The notes under the pieces were generated by a model. The model had not been told where the DNA came from and ran no database searches. It was given only the letters and a program-made list of their open reading frames with translations. This document shows positions 7,423 to 16,009 of a stretch of 64,000 bases of DNA, piece by piece (position 1 is the first letter of the stretch; each line of letters starts with the position of its first letter). The position numbers and the translations under genes were made by a program. The stretch spans positions 5,130,774 through 5,194,773 of the forward strand of contig LT907983.1 of NCBI GenBank assembly GCA_900230115.1, in the 5' to 3' direction. The stretch comes from Spirosomataceae bacterium TFI 002 (lineage in GTDB: Bacteria; Bacteroidota; Bacteroidia; Cytophagales; Spirosomataceae).

Positions 7423-10400
7423 ATGTATCTACGAATACCTAAACAATTTGTGCGAGGGGAGAAGTCGCTCCAAAGCTCCTACTTTAAAAAGGTGCTGGCT
7501 GCTTCATTATCCCTCATGTTTTTTGTCACGCAGTCTTTCGCCTTTGGACTAGCAAGTGAAGTAAAAGGTAAAGTTACCGACGAAAATGGAGCAGGCCTGC
7601 CAGGGGTAACTGTAACAGAAAAAGGTACCTTCAATGGTGTTGCTACTAATGTGGAAGGAGAATACAGTATTACTGTACCAAATTCTTCTTCTGTACTTGT
7701 GTTTTCTTTTGTTGGTTATGCTAGCCAAGAAGTTGTAGTTGGTAATCAAACAACTATCAATGTTCAATTAGCTCCCGACGCTGCTAACCTAGAAGAAATT
7801 GTAGTTGTAGGTTATGGAACACAAAGAAAGAGTCAGTTGACAGGTGCAATATCTACTGTGAAAGCAGCAGATATCAAAGACCTTCCAATTGAGAACACAC
7901 AACAAGCCCTTCAAGGACGTGTTGCTGGTGTTGACGTTATGCAGGCAGGAAGTAAGCCTGGAACTCAACCAAGAGTTGTGATTCGTGGTCGTCGTTCTCC
8001 TAATGCTAGTTCTGATCCTTTATATGTATTGGACGGTATACCACTTTCTGGTGGAACTGGTGATATCAATCCAAATGATATTCAATCAATGGAAGTACTG
8101 AAAGATGCATCTGCTACTGCTATTTACGGTGCTAGAGGTGCAAATGGTGTTGTACTTATTACTTCTCGAAGAGGTTCAAGTACTGGAGGAAAGCCAAAAA
8201 TCTTTTATGATGCATACTATGGTGTATCTGAGGCTTTAAATACTATTAACTTTATGGATGGTCCTCAATTTGCAGATGCAAAAAGAGAAGCGTATAGAAT
8301 CAGAAACTCTGATGGTACTTTAGGTGCTTTACAAAGTGATGATGTTGTATTTACATCTGTAGAACTAGATGGTATTGCCAAAAACAGGTCTATCGATTAC
8401 ATTAATGGTTTGATGCGTCAAGGAAACAGACAAAACCACTCATTCGGTATTTCTGGTGGAGATAGCAAAACACAATACTACATGTCTTTAAACTATTACA
8501 AAGACAATGGTATTGTATACAACCAAGATTACAATAGAAATGTATTGCGTGTAAACTTAGATCATCAATTATCTAAGAATATCAAAATGGGTATGTCTAC
8601 TTTCATTAACTATTCTATTAGAAATGGTGAAAGCTTTAATCCACTAGGAGGAGCAATGAGAGAGAATCCACTAGGACAACCATACGAAGAAGATGGTTCA
8701 TTAAGATTCTTACCTACAGAAGATGGTTTGAGATCAAATCCATTCTCTGAAATCGTTGATGGAGCTTATATTGATAGAAGAAAATCAAATAGAATGTTCT
8801 CAGGAATTTATGCTGAAGCAAAAATTATTGATGGCTTAACTTACCGCTTAAACTTAGGACCAGATTTTTCAATTGATAAGAGAGATCTTTTCCAAGGTAG
8901 ATTTACCAATGCTCGTCGTTTGGCTCCACCAAGAGCTTCTACGGATAACTTTACTCAATTCAATTATACAATTGAGAATATACTTAACTACACTAAAACT
9001 TTTGGTGATCATAATTTCAATTTAACAGGCGTACAGTCTTTTCAAAGAGATAATTTTGAAACTAATGGTATTACTGTTCAAGATATTCCTTCTGAAGGAC
9101 AGCAGTTCTATAATTTTGGAAATGCTGCTATTATAGAGAGTGTAAGATCTAACCTGGTTCAAAGAAGCCTACTTTCATACATGGGTCGTTTGAATTATGG
9201 CTACAAAGACAAGTACCTTTTAACTGCTACACTTAGAGCTGATGGTGCATCTCAGTTTGGTGATAACACAAAATGGGGTTATTTCCCTGGAGTAGCTTTG
9301 GCATGGAATCTTTCAAGTGAAGAGTTTATGAAAAGTGTTTCTGCTGTAGATCTTGCAAAAGTGAGAGTATCTTATGGTACAATTGGTAACCAAGCAATTT
9401 CTCCATATCAAACTAGAGGTCTTCTATCTCAGTCTGCTTACAACTTTGGAGATAATGCTTTCTTTGGTTACGGACCTAATACAATTGGTAATCCTGATTT
9501 GAGATGGGAATCATCAACAACATTGAACATTGGGTTAGATTTCAGTATGTTTAGAGGTCGTTTCTCTGGTAGTGTTGAATATTATGATGTTACTACATCT
9601 GATTTATTGCTTAAAAGAAACTTACCACCATCTATTGGATTTACTGAGGTAACTACTAACGTAGGTGCTACTCGTAACAGTGGTATTGAAGGAACTTTCA
9701 GTACTGTAAACATGGATAACCAGAAAGGATTCAAATGGTCTACAGACTTCCAATTCTTCATGAACAAGGAGCAGTTTGTTGAGCTTCCAAATGGTGATGA
9801 TGTTGGTAACAACTGGTACATTGGACAGCCTTTATCTGTAATATATGATTACAAGAAAATTGGTATCTGGCAATCTAATGAGATTGAGCAGGCAAGATCT
9901 TATGGTAGTAATGTTGGAGAAATTAAGATTCAAGATACTGATGGCGACGGAAAATTCACTGCTGCTGATCGTGTAATCCAAGGATCAGGTGTACCTAAAT
10001 TCTCAGGCGGTATTACAAACAGATTTAAGTTGAACAACTTCGATTTATCTTTCTTTGTTTACGCACGTTTAGGACAAACGATCAGATCTAACTTCCATAC
10101 AAGTAACAATAGCTTATTTGGACGTTATAACAACATCGTTGTTGACTACTGGACTCCAACTAACCCATCAAATGAGACTCCAAGACCAAACCAAAATCAG
10201 GAATTCCCTGTATGGGGTAGTTCAATGAACATTTTTGATGGTTCATTTGTGAAAGTAAGAAACATCAACTTAGGTTACAGATTCACTCCTGAGGTTGCTA
10301 AGAAACTTGGAATGGAGTCTTTGAGACTTTATAGCTCAATTCAACAACCATTTATTTTCGCTCCATTTATTTCTAAGTATAATGGAATCGATCCTGAGAC

Positions 10401-10479
10401 TGATATTGACGCAAGTTTGGACGGAAACGTTTCACCAGCGGCTTGGACTGCAACCATTGGAATAAACGTTACTTTTTAA
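7423..10479 (+). CDS. SusC/RagA-family TonB-linked outer-membrane transporter
   Basis: This 1018-residue protein is the TonB-dependent channel of a SusCD pair, which draws oligosaccharides across the outer membrane. An N-terminal signal region (LAASLSLMFFVTQSFA) is followed by a carboxypeptidase-D-like domain (VKGKVTDENGAGLPGVTV, about residues 47-125). Next come the SusC signature EEIVVVGYGTQRKS and the plug domain (LQGRVAGVDV, VVIRGRRS, DPLYVLDGIPL, YGARGANGVVLITSRRG). The rest is a long beta-barrel ending in WTATIGINVTF with a terminal Phe. The ATG at 7423 gives a complete, slightly long signal region. susD follows 23 bp downstream. The substrate cannot be read from the sequence; the alginate lyase-like gene after susD suggests a uronic-acid polymer. 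Confidence 0.95.
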   Translation: MYLRIPKQFVRGEKSLQSSYFKKVLAASLSLMFFVTQSFAFGLASEVKGKVTDENGAGLPGVTVTEKGTFNGVATNVEGEYSITVPNSSSVLVFSFVGYASQEVVVGNQTTINVQLAPDAANLEEIVVVGYGTQRKSQLTGAISTVKAADIKDLPIENTQQALQGRVAGVDVMQAGSKPGTQPRVVIRGRRSPNASSDPLYVLDGIPLSGGTGDINPNDIQSMEVLKDASATAIYGARGANGVVLITSRRGSSTGGKPKIFYDAYYGVSEALNTINFMDGPQFADAKREAYRIRNSDGTLGALQSDDVVFTSVELDGIAKNRSIDYINGLMRQGNRQNHSFGISGGDSKTQYYMSLNYYKDNGIVYNQDYNRNVLRVNLDHQLSKNIKMGMSTFINYSIRNGESFNPLGGAMRENPLGQPYEEDGSLRFLPTEDGLRSNPFSEIVDGAYIDRRKSNRMFSGIYAEAKIIDGLTYRLNLGPDFSIDKRDLFQGRFTNARRLAPPRASTDNFTQFNYTIENILNYTKTFGDHNFNLTGVQSFQRDNFETNGITVQDIPSEGQQFYNFGNAAIIESVRSNLVQRSLLSYMGRLNYGYKDKYLLTATLRADGASQFGDNTKWGYFPGVALAWNLSSEEFMKSVSAVDLAKVRVSYGTIGNQAISPYQTRGLLSQSAYNFGDNAFFGYGPNTIGNPDLRWESSTTLNIGLDFSMFRGRFSGSVEYYDVTTSDLLLKRNLPPSIGFTEVTTNVGATRNSGIEGTFSTVNMDNQKGFKWSTDFQFFMNKEQFVELPNGDDVGNNWYIGQPLSVIYDYKKIGIWQSNEIEQARSYGSNVGEIKIQDTDGDGKFTAADRVIQGSGVPKFSGGITNRFKLNNFDLSFFVYARLGQTIRSNFHTSNNSLFGRYNNIVVDYWTPTNPSNETPRPNQNQEFPVWGSSMNIFDGSFVKVRNINLGYRFTPEVAKKLGMESLRLYSSIQQPFIFAPFISKYNGIDPETDIDASLDGNVSPAAWTATIGINVTF

Positions 10480-10502
10480 TCATTAAAAACAGAGAATTTA
10501 AG

Positions 10503-12185
10503 ATGAAAAACATATTTAAAAATATTCTTCGAAAAACTGCCACAGTTATAAAGCTGGCATTGATTCCTGGAGCAGTTATGCTAAGTACGCAGAGCTGTGA
10601 AAATGCCTTAGAAGAGGTCGTGGTAAGTAATTTATCCAACGACTACATCAATACACCAAAAGGTTTTGATGATGCGATAACTGCAGCATACGGTTATTTA
10701 CGTACCTATTATGCTCAGGAGATTGGTATGACAATGTCTCAAATGGGGACTGATACTTTTACTAACGGTGCAGATGGTAGCTACAAGCGTTACAATCAAT
10801 ATACCGCCGATCTTGATGGTCGTGATAATTTCGTAAGATCATTATGGAGAGATTTCTACAAAGGAATCAATACTTGTAATGCAATTATTGATAGAAGTAG
10901 TCAAATTGAAGGACTGAATGCACAATCTCTAGCAGATGGTGTTGCACAGGCTAAAGCTCTAAGAGCATTATTCTATTTTACTTTAGTTCAGCACTATGGT
11001 GACCTTGATTTGAGAATTAGTGAAACGAATGGTCCAGTTACTGAAATTACTAGAACTCCTGAGAAAGCCGTTTATGATCAAATCATAAAGGATTTCAACG
11101 ATGCGTATTCAGCATTGCCAAAACAAGCAGCTCAGTGGGGAAGAATGGATCAGATGGCTGTTGACGGATTTTTACTTAAAGTCTATTTGACAAGAGCAAC
11201 TCGTTCTTTCGGAACTGCCGCAGACTATGCAACAGCCGAAGGTTTTGGTAAAAAAGTGATCAACAATTATGACAGAAAACTTGTCTCTAATTTTAGTGAA
11301 TTATTTGAATTAGGAAACGATCAAAACTCTGAAGCAGTGTATTCAGTACAGTTTAGTTATGACTTATTATCTGCAGGTGGATACGGAAACAGATGGCACC
11401 TTTATTACCTAATGGAGTATGATACTCAGCCAGGTATGAGTCGTGTATTAGCAGTTGGTCGTCCTTGGAAGAGACTTCGTCCAACAGATTATACTTACAA
11501 CCAAGTTATGGTTAATAGAGACGTAGATTCGAGATTTGATAAAAGTTTCAAGAAAGTATTTTACGCAACTAAAACTGGAACTTTCCCAACATTCTTAGAT
11601 AAGTCTAAAGCGTCTATAACTGTTGCGGCTGGAGATACAGCTATTTATATGCCAGGCTTTGAAATGTCTGAAGCAGAAAGAGCTAAGAGACCATACCAAG
11701 TTTATACTCCTAGTATGTATCAGGAGAAGCAATTTGGTGTTTTGGGTAAATTCTTAGATCCACTTAGAGCAAGTATCAATGAAGTACAAGGTGGACGTGA
11801 TTTCGTTCTGATTCGTCTTGCTGATGTTCATTTGATGGTTGCTGAATGCTTGATTAAGCAAGGAAAGCAAGCTGAAGCTGTAAACCACATTAACTTGGTT
11901 AGAAGAAGAGCAGCTTTCCCAGGAAAAGAGGCACAAATGGAAATTACTGCTGATAAGGCAACAATGGAGTTCATTTACGACGAAAGAGCTCGTGAATTGC
12001 TTGGAGAAGGTCACAGATGGACTGACTTGAAGCGATGGGGTAACTTAGTTTCAAGAGTTAAGCAATATAACCCAGAAGGTGGCGGAAGCGTAAAAGATAT
12101 ACACACTTTTCGTCCAATTCCACAAGAACAAATTGACCTAGTAGACGGAGGGAATGCGAGTTTCCCTCAAAACCCAGGTTACTAA
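10503..12185 (+). CDS. SusD/RagB-family surface glycan-binding lipoprotein
   Basis: This 560-residue SusD-type lid protein partners the SusC barrel and captures glycan at the cell surface. The ATG at 10503 gives a lipoprotein signal (LIPGAVMLSTQSCEN); an upstream TTG would add a tail overlapping susC. SusD hallmarks include the N-terminal TPKGFDDAITAAYGYLR, TPR-like helices (RALRALFYFTLVQHYGDL type) and the C-terminal IYDERARELLGEGHRWTDLK ending in a FPQNPGY tail. It is the second gene of the susC-susD unit and is followed by a strong terminator. Confidence 0.95.
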   Translation: MKNIFKNILRKTATVIKLALIPGAVMLSTQSCENALEEVVVSNLSNDYINTPKGFDDAITAAYGYLRTYYAQEIGMTMSQMGTDTFTNGADGSYKRYNQYTADLDGRDNFVRSLWRDFYKGINTCNAIIDRSSQIEGLNAQSLADGVAQAKALRALFYFTLVQHYGDLDLRISETNGPVTEITRTPEKAVYDQIIKDFNDAYSALPKQAAQWGRMDQMAVDGFLLKVYLTRATRSFGTAADYATAEGFGKKVINNYDRKLVSNFSELFELGNDQNSEAVYSVQFSYDLLSAGGYGNRWHLYYLMEYDTQPGMSRVLAVGRPWKRLRPTDYTYNQVMVNRDVDSRFDKSFKKVFYATKTGTFPTFLDKSKASITVAAGDTAIYMPGFEMSEAERAKRPYQVYTPSMYQEKQFGVLGKFLDPLRASINEVQGGRDFVLIRLADVHLMVAECLIKQGKQAEAVNHINLVRRRAAFPGKEAQMEITADKATMEFIYDERARELLGEGHRWTDLKRWGNLVSRVKQYNPEGGGSVKDIHTFRPIPQEQIDLVDGGNASFPQNPGY

Positions 12186-12206
12186 ATTTTAGAATAAGAT
12201 TGAGTC

Positions 12207-12240
12207 AAAATCCACTGCTGAGTTTTCGGCAGTGGATTTT
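12207..12240 (+). terminator. Terminator after susD
   Basis: AAAATCCACTGC (12207-12218) and GCAGTGGATTTT (12229-12240) form a perfect 12-bp stem around a 10-base loop, with T-rich sequence following. It separates susCD from the lyase gene, which starts 29 bp later; partial read-through is possible. Confidence 0.85.
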
Positions 12241-12268
12241 TCTATATTTAGGTCCTAGTATTCAACCA

Positions 12269-13423
12269 ATGAAAAAAGTATATATTCTATTATTAATAGT
12301 TCTACCATATTATGCCTTTTCTCAACCGAAGACGGTCGTAAAAGTTTTGAAAAGTGGTATTATTACGAACGCCCAATTGTCTTTAAAGCAAGAGCCCGTC
12401 ACTGTCACAGCAAGTATAGCTAAAAGGTCAGCTGGAGGAATACACGATTTTTATTCTGAAGGGGATTATTGGTGGCCAGATTCTGAAAATCCAGATGGGC
12501 CTTATATACGTAGAGATGGAGAAACTAATCCAGAAAACTTTACAGCTCATAGGCATGCCATGATTAGGTTTAGTCAAGTGGTAGGCTCGTTGACTTCAGC
12601 ATATTTGATTGAACCTAAAGTAGAATACCTTACTCAAATTAAGAATCATTTAAATGCATGGTTTGTGAATGAGGACACAAAAATGAATCCTTCATTACTT
12701 TATGCCCAGGCTATAAAAGGTCGCGTTACTGGTCGAGGAATTGGTATCATAGATATGATCCAAATGATGGAAGTTGCTCAAAGTGTAAGGGTTTTGGAAC
12801 AAAAAGGGGCTTTAAGCGAAAGTGAATTAGTTCCTATCAAAGCATGCTTTGATGCTTATTTGGAATGGATAACAACTCATCCTTACGGAATTGATGAAAG
12901 GGATACCAAAAACAATCATGCTACTTGCTGGGTAATGCAAGTCGCAACTTTTGCAAGGCTTACAAATAATGTAGAAGTATTAGATTATTGTAAAAAGAGA
13001 TTCAAAACTGTGTTATTACCAAACCAAATGGCCCAAGATGGTAGCTTTCCACTCGAACTAGAGCGTACCAAGCCTTATGGTTATGCATTATTTAATACAG
13101 ATGCTATGGTAGCAGTTGCTCATATATTAAGTGACGAAAAAGAGAGTTTGTGGGATTTTGAACTTTCTGATGGACGTACAATCAAAAAGGCGATTGAGTT
13201 CATGCATCCATATGTGGCGGATAAATCAAAGTGGACTTATCCCAAAGATGTGATGTACGATGATAATTGGCCAATTGCACAACCATTTTTGATTTTGGGA
13301 TACTACGAATTTGGAAATAAGCAATGGTTAAATACATGGAAGAAATTAGAGCATTTTCCAGAGGTTGATGAGGTCATCAGAAATTTACCTATTCGAAATC
13401 CGCTTATTTGGTTGGTGGACTAA
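12269..13423 (+). CDS. Alginate lyase family protein (PL5-like, (alpha/alpha) barrel)
   Basis: This 384-residue secreted protein has the PL5 alginate lyase (Alginate_lyase) pattern. It has a signal peptide (VYILLLIVLPYYAFSQ), then GGIHDFYSEGDYWWPD and NPENFTAHRHAMIRFSQ, typical of the family. Residues DTKNNHATCW (Asn216-His217) and KPYGYALFNTDA (Tyr270) correspond to the catalytic Asn-His and Tyr of Sphingomonas A1-III lyase. Family members cleave poly-mannuronate by beta-elimination; relatives in Bacteroidota PULs may act on other uronate polymers. ATG 12269 is chosen because the upstream TTG lies in the terminator. Its 3' end overlaps the convergent acetyltransferase gene by 20 bp. It sits directly after susCD, supporting a uronate-glycan locus. 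Confidence 0.82.
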   Translation: MKKVYILLLIVLPYYAFSQPKTVVKVLKSGIITNAQLSLKQEPVTVTASIAKRSAGGIHDFYSEGDYWWPDSENPDGPYIRRDGETNPENFTAHRHAMIRFSQVVGSLTSAYLIEPKVEYLTQIKNHLNAWFVNEDTKMNPSLLYAQAIKGRVTGRGIGIIDMIQMMEVAQSVRVLEQKGALSESELVPIKACFDAYLEWITTHPYGIDERDTKNNHATCWVMQVATFARLTNNVEVLDYCKKRFKTVLLPNQMAQDGSFPLELERTKPYGYALFNTDAMVAVAHILSDEKESLWDFELSDGRTIKKAIEFMHPYVADKSKWTYPKDVMYDDNWPIAQPFLILGYYEFGNKQWLNTWKKLEHFPEVDEVIRNLPIRNPLIWLVD

Positions 13424-13871
13424 ATCTCATTTCAGTCAAAAACGGTTTAAAACCGCTCTTTTCGTAGGCTTTTATTGCAGAATCGTTCTCACTGTAGACT
13501 TTTAGTCTTATTTCATTTAGGTCACGATCATTGGCCCATTTGATTAACTCTGCTGTGATTTTTTGATTAATTCCTTGACCTCTAAATTCAGGATGAACGT
13601 ACATAAAGCCCAAGAAGGCATATTTATCAAATTTGTTAAAAGGCTCACTGTTTTTGATTCTCACGTGTCCGCTTCCCACAATTTTTCCATCTATTTCAGC
13701 AACCATAACTTCACTTTCTTCTCCTAATATCAAAGGTTCAAGTTCATAGTAAATGAAAGGTTCTTGTTTGAATGTGGGATCAAAATCACTTTCGTAAGTG
13801 ATGATATCTTGTTCAAACTCTAATAGAGTAGGAAGGTCTATAATTGTAGCGGTTCTAATTTTCACAATCAT
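13404..13871 (-). CDS. GNAT-family N-acetyltransferase
   Basis: This 155-residue protein transfers an acyl group from acetyl-CoA to an unknown amine. The GNAT core is clear: VMVAEIDGKIVGSGHVRI strands, then FMYVHPEFRGQGINQKITAE (motif A, R/QxxGxG/N type), and YSENDSAIKAYEKSGFKP (motif B). There is no signal peptide, so it is cytoplasmic. It converges with and overlaps the lyase gene end, so it is not part of that operon. The substrate is not predictable. Confidence 0.88.
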   Translation of the reverse strand: MIVKIRTATIIDLPTLLEFEQDIITYESDFDPTFKQEPFIYYELEPLILGEESEVMVAEIDGKIVGSGHVRIKNSEPFNKFDKYAFLGFMYVHPEFRGQGINQKITAELIKWANDRDLNEIRLKVYSENDSAIKAYEKSGFKPFLTEMRFSPPTK

Positions 13872-14001
13872 GTAGGTGAAGATGATATTTAAGTAAAAAC
13901 TTATGATTCTTAAAAAAGTGCTAAGTGATTGTTACCATTACCTTATTAATTAACCTGGTGGAATAACTTAAAAAGCTAAAAGATTGATAGTTTTCACAAA
14001 A

Positions 14002-14036
14002 GGGGAAAAATACCCAAACCGATATGGGAATTGTCA
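14002..14036. promoter_or_regulatory. Candidate operator with GGGG...TACCC dyad and TGGG
   Basis: GGGGAAAAATACCC (14002-14015) is followed by TGGG at 14025-14028. The layout resembles the dyads upstream of the two tail-fibre-like loci: GGGTATAAATACC at 27112 differs at only two of 13 positions. It lies about 68-100 bp upstream of the collagen-like lipoprotein start. Function is inferred from the shared pattern. Confidence 0.35.
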
Positions 14037-14061
14037 CCTTACAATTGCACTTACCATAAGA

Positions 14062-14069
14062 TAGTTTTG
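14062..14069 (+). promoter_or_regulatory. -7 promoter element of the collagen-like gene
   Basis: TAGTTTTG exactly matches the Bacteroidota -7 consensus TAnnTTTG, 34 bases before the ATG. No TTG lies at the ideal upstream spacing; the nearest leave gaps of 14 and 28 bases. Activation by a bound regulator is therefore possible. Confidence 0.5.
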
Positions 14070-14103
14070 AAATAAATAAATTTTAAATCAAAACTACAGA
14101 ATC

Positions 14104-14814
14104 ATGAACAGACAGTTATCATTATTACTTACTTTTTGCGTTTTATTAATTTTCAGTTGTGAAGGTCCAGAAGGAAGCATGGGGCCAGCAGGGCCTCAAG
14201 GAGTCGTGGGTTCTAAAGGAGATAATGGAGCCAAAGGTGACACTGGCTCTAAGGGAGAAATAGGTAATGCGAATGTTGTTTACAGTACTTGGGAAAACCC
14301 AGCTTGGGAAGCAAATGGAAACTATAGTACAAGGACAAATTATATTTGGGAAAAACAATTCGGAAATGTAATCACTCAAGAAATTCTTGATCAAGGAATG
14401 GTTTATGTTTATTTCAAAAGTAAGGTTCTTTCTTGGGACGTGGATACACAAGAATATAATATTGAGGAAGCAATATCAAGAGACGGTATCGCTGGGTACA
14501 AACAAATAGAAGGTACCGATAAAAGTGATCCTGATAATTTTGTGGCTACTTATGCTGGGGCTTATACATATTTAAGTCCGGGTGGGATGGATTTTTATGG
14601 TTATACATATAAATCTGTGTATAACTATGAAACTCAGAAAGACGAGGTATTACCGATTTTCGTTAATGCAAATTTCGCAGATGTAAAAAAGTATACTGAC
14701 GATCTACACCAGATTCGAGTTATTGCAATAAAGGGTTCTACAGCTGCTCGCATGCAAAATATTGACTGGGATGATTACAATGCAGTAATTACTGCATTAG
14801 ATATCCCTGAATAA
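14104..14814 (+). CDS. Collagen-like repeat lipoprotein
   Basis: This 236-residue predicted lipoprotein has a signal ending LLIFSC with Cys19 as lipidation site. The mature protein opens immediately with about 12 Gly-X-Y triplets (GPEGSMGPAGPQGVVGSKGD and onward), so it should trimerise like bacterial collagen and phage tail-fibre stalks. The remaining 180 residues (YSTWENPAWEANGNYST onward) form a C-terminal domain that I do not recognise beyond its occurrence in similar Bacteroidota collagen-like lipoproteins. It is a single-gene unit with its own promoter and terminator. A surface or periplasmic structural role is inference. Confidence 0.85.
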   Translation: MNRQLSLLLTFCVLLIFSCEGPEGSMGPAGPQGVVGSKGDNGAKGDTGSKGEIGNANVVYSTWENPAWEANGNYSTRTNYIWEKQFGNVITQEILDQGMVYVYFKSKVLSWDVDTQEYNIEEAISRDGIAGYKQIEGTDKSDPDNFVATYAGAYTYLSPGGMDFYGYTYKSVYNYETQKDEVLPIFVNANFADVKKYTDDLHQIRVIAIKGSTAARMQNIDWDDYNAVITALDIPE

Positions 14815-14830
14815 AATCAATGCCTCCTAG

Positions 14831-14877
14831 AGAAAAAACCACCAATGAAGCGATAAATGCCCAATTGGTGGTTTTTC
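14831..14877 (+). terminator. Terminator after the collagen-like gene
   Basis: AGAAAAAACCACCAAT (14831-14846) pairs with ATTGGTGGTTTTTCT (14863-14877) apart from one extra A. The A/T flanks let it work in both directions, although the minus-strand gene ending at 14952 lies a little further away. Confidence 0.8.
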
Positions 14878-14951
14878 TATTATAAATAAAGGTCAGGGTA
14901 AAAGTCATTCCAATCTGAAATGGCATTACATAGGGAGTAACGATTTATGGG

Positions 14952-15998
14952 TTAAGAAAACAAACTAGGAGTTTTAATAATTATTCCATTTTCGTCAGAA
15001 TCAGTTACTGAATATACAAATCCTGGATTTATGGCATACGAGCCATGTTCTCCATTTTTATTTAATGCAATAAACCCGACTTGAAACTTCTTTGCTTTGG
15101 CTGGGTTGATTTTAACTAGTCGCTCACATGCCATTTTGCATGCTTCCTGTGGACTTTTACCTTGACGCATAAATTCTACTACTAAATGAGTACCACCAAT
15201 CCGGATTACTTCTTCTCCTTGACCTGAACTTGTAGCAGCTCCAATTTCACCATCGACATATAAACCTGCACCTATGATAGGGGAGTCTCCAACTCTTCCT
15301 CTCATCTTGAAACCCATGCCACTTGTTGTGCAAGCACCGCTTAGCCTACTTTCGTGGTCAAGTGCAAGCAAGCCCATGGTGTCGTGATTAAAAGATCCAT
15401 CTTCAAATCTATTAGGAGCAAATGGTCCGTGTCCTTTTTCTTTTTCGAAAGCCTTAATTTGTGATTTTTCGACATTCATTTCTGGCTTATATTCTGATTT
15501 TTTTAGCCAGTTTTTATAAGTCTTCTCGGCACTCTCACTTAACGCTGCAGACTCTAGCTTGAACCCGTTTTGAAGTGCAAATTGTTGAGCACCAGCACCT
15601 ACTAGAAGTACATGTGGTGTGTCATCCATTACTTTTCTTGCAACCGATATTGGGTTTTTGATTCGCTCCATCATGGCAACACCACCACAATTCATTTTGT
15701 CATCCATGATGCTGGCATCAAGTGTAACAATACCATCTCTGTCTGGATTTCCACCCAAACCTACACAACAGTTGATTGAGTTTTCTATATGATTGGCTCC
15801 TTTCTCTACTGCATCAATTGCCTTACCATCCTTGTTTCTTAATATTTTCCAAGCTTCAGCATTTACTGGTAACCCACTGTCCCAAGTTGAAATTACGATT
15901 GGCTTTTTTACGCGGGGCTTTGAAGCGAATGCTTTTAGCGACCCTAAAACCGGAAGGGCCAATAGGCTTTTGGTTAGAAATTTTCTTCTATTATTCAT
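14952..15998 (-). CDS. N(4)-(beta-N-acetylglucosaminyl)-L-asparaginase (glycosylasparaginase)
   Basis: This 348-residue Ntn-hydrolase cleaves the GlcNAc-Asn bond left after N-glycoprotein breakdown. The precursor self-cleaves before Thr207 in the motif NHDTMGLLALD, making Thr the N-terminal nucleophile. The downstream SGACTTSGMGFKMRGRVGDS and IIGAGLYVDGEIGAATSSGQ match the characterised Elizabethkingia (Flavobacterium) meningosepticum enzyme closely. The N-terminus NNRRKFLTKSLLALPVLGS is a Tat-like export signal. The gene starts 11 bp after the sulfatase stop and is last in the minus-strand operon. An isoaspartyl peptidase is possible but less likely given the HDT context and Tat signal. It implies glycoprotein use together with GH20 and the sulfatases. 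Confidence 0.92.
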   Translation of the reverse strand: MNNRRKFLTKSLLALPVLGSLKAFASKPRVKKPIVISTWDSGLPVNAEAWKILRNKDGKAIDAVEKGANHIENSINCCVGLGGNPDRDGIVTLDASIMDDKMNCGGVAMMERIKNPISVARKVMDDTPHVLLVGAGAQQFALQNGFKLESAALSESAEKTYKNWLKKSEYKPEMNVEKSQIKAFEKEKGHGPFAPNRFEDGSFNHDTMGLLALDHESRLSGACTTSGMGFKMRGRVGDSPIIGAGLYVDGEIGAATSSGQGEEVIRIGGTHLVVEFMRQGKSPQEACKMACERLVKINPAKAKKFQVGFIALNKNGEHGSYAINPGFVYSVTDSDENGIIIKTPSLFS

Positions 15999-16009
15999 CT
16001 AAGTTCTTT

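Noticed and set aside
7304-7552. Small gene overlapping the susC start
   Set aside because: It has no recognisable domain or leader and shares most of its length with the well-supported SusC N-terminus in another frame.
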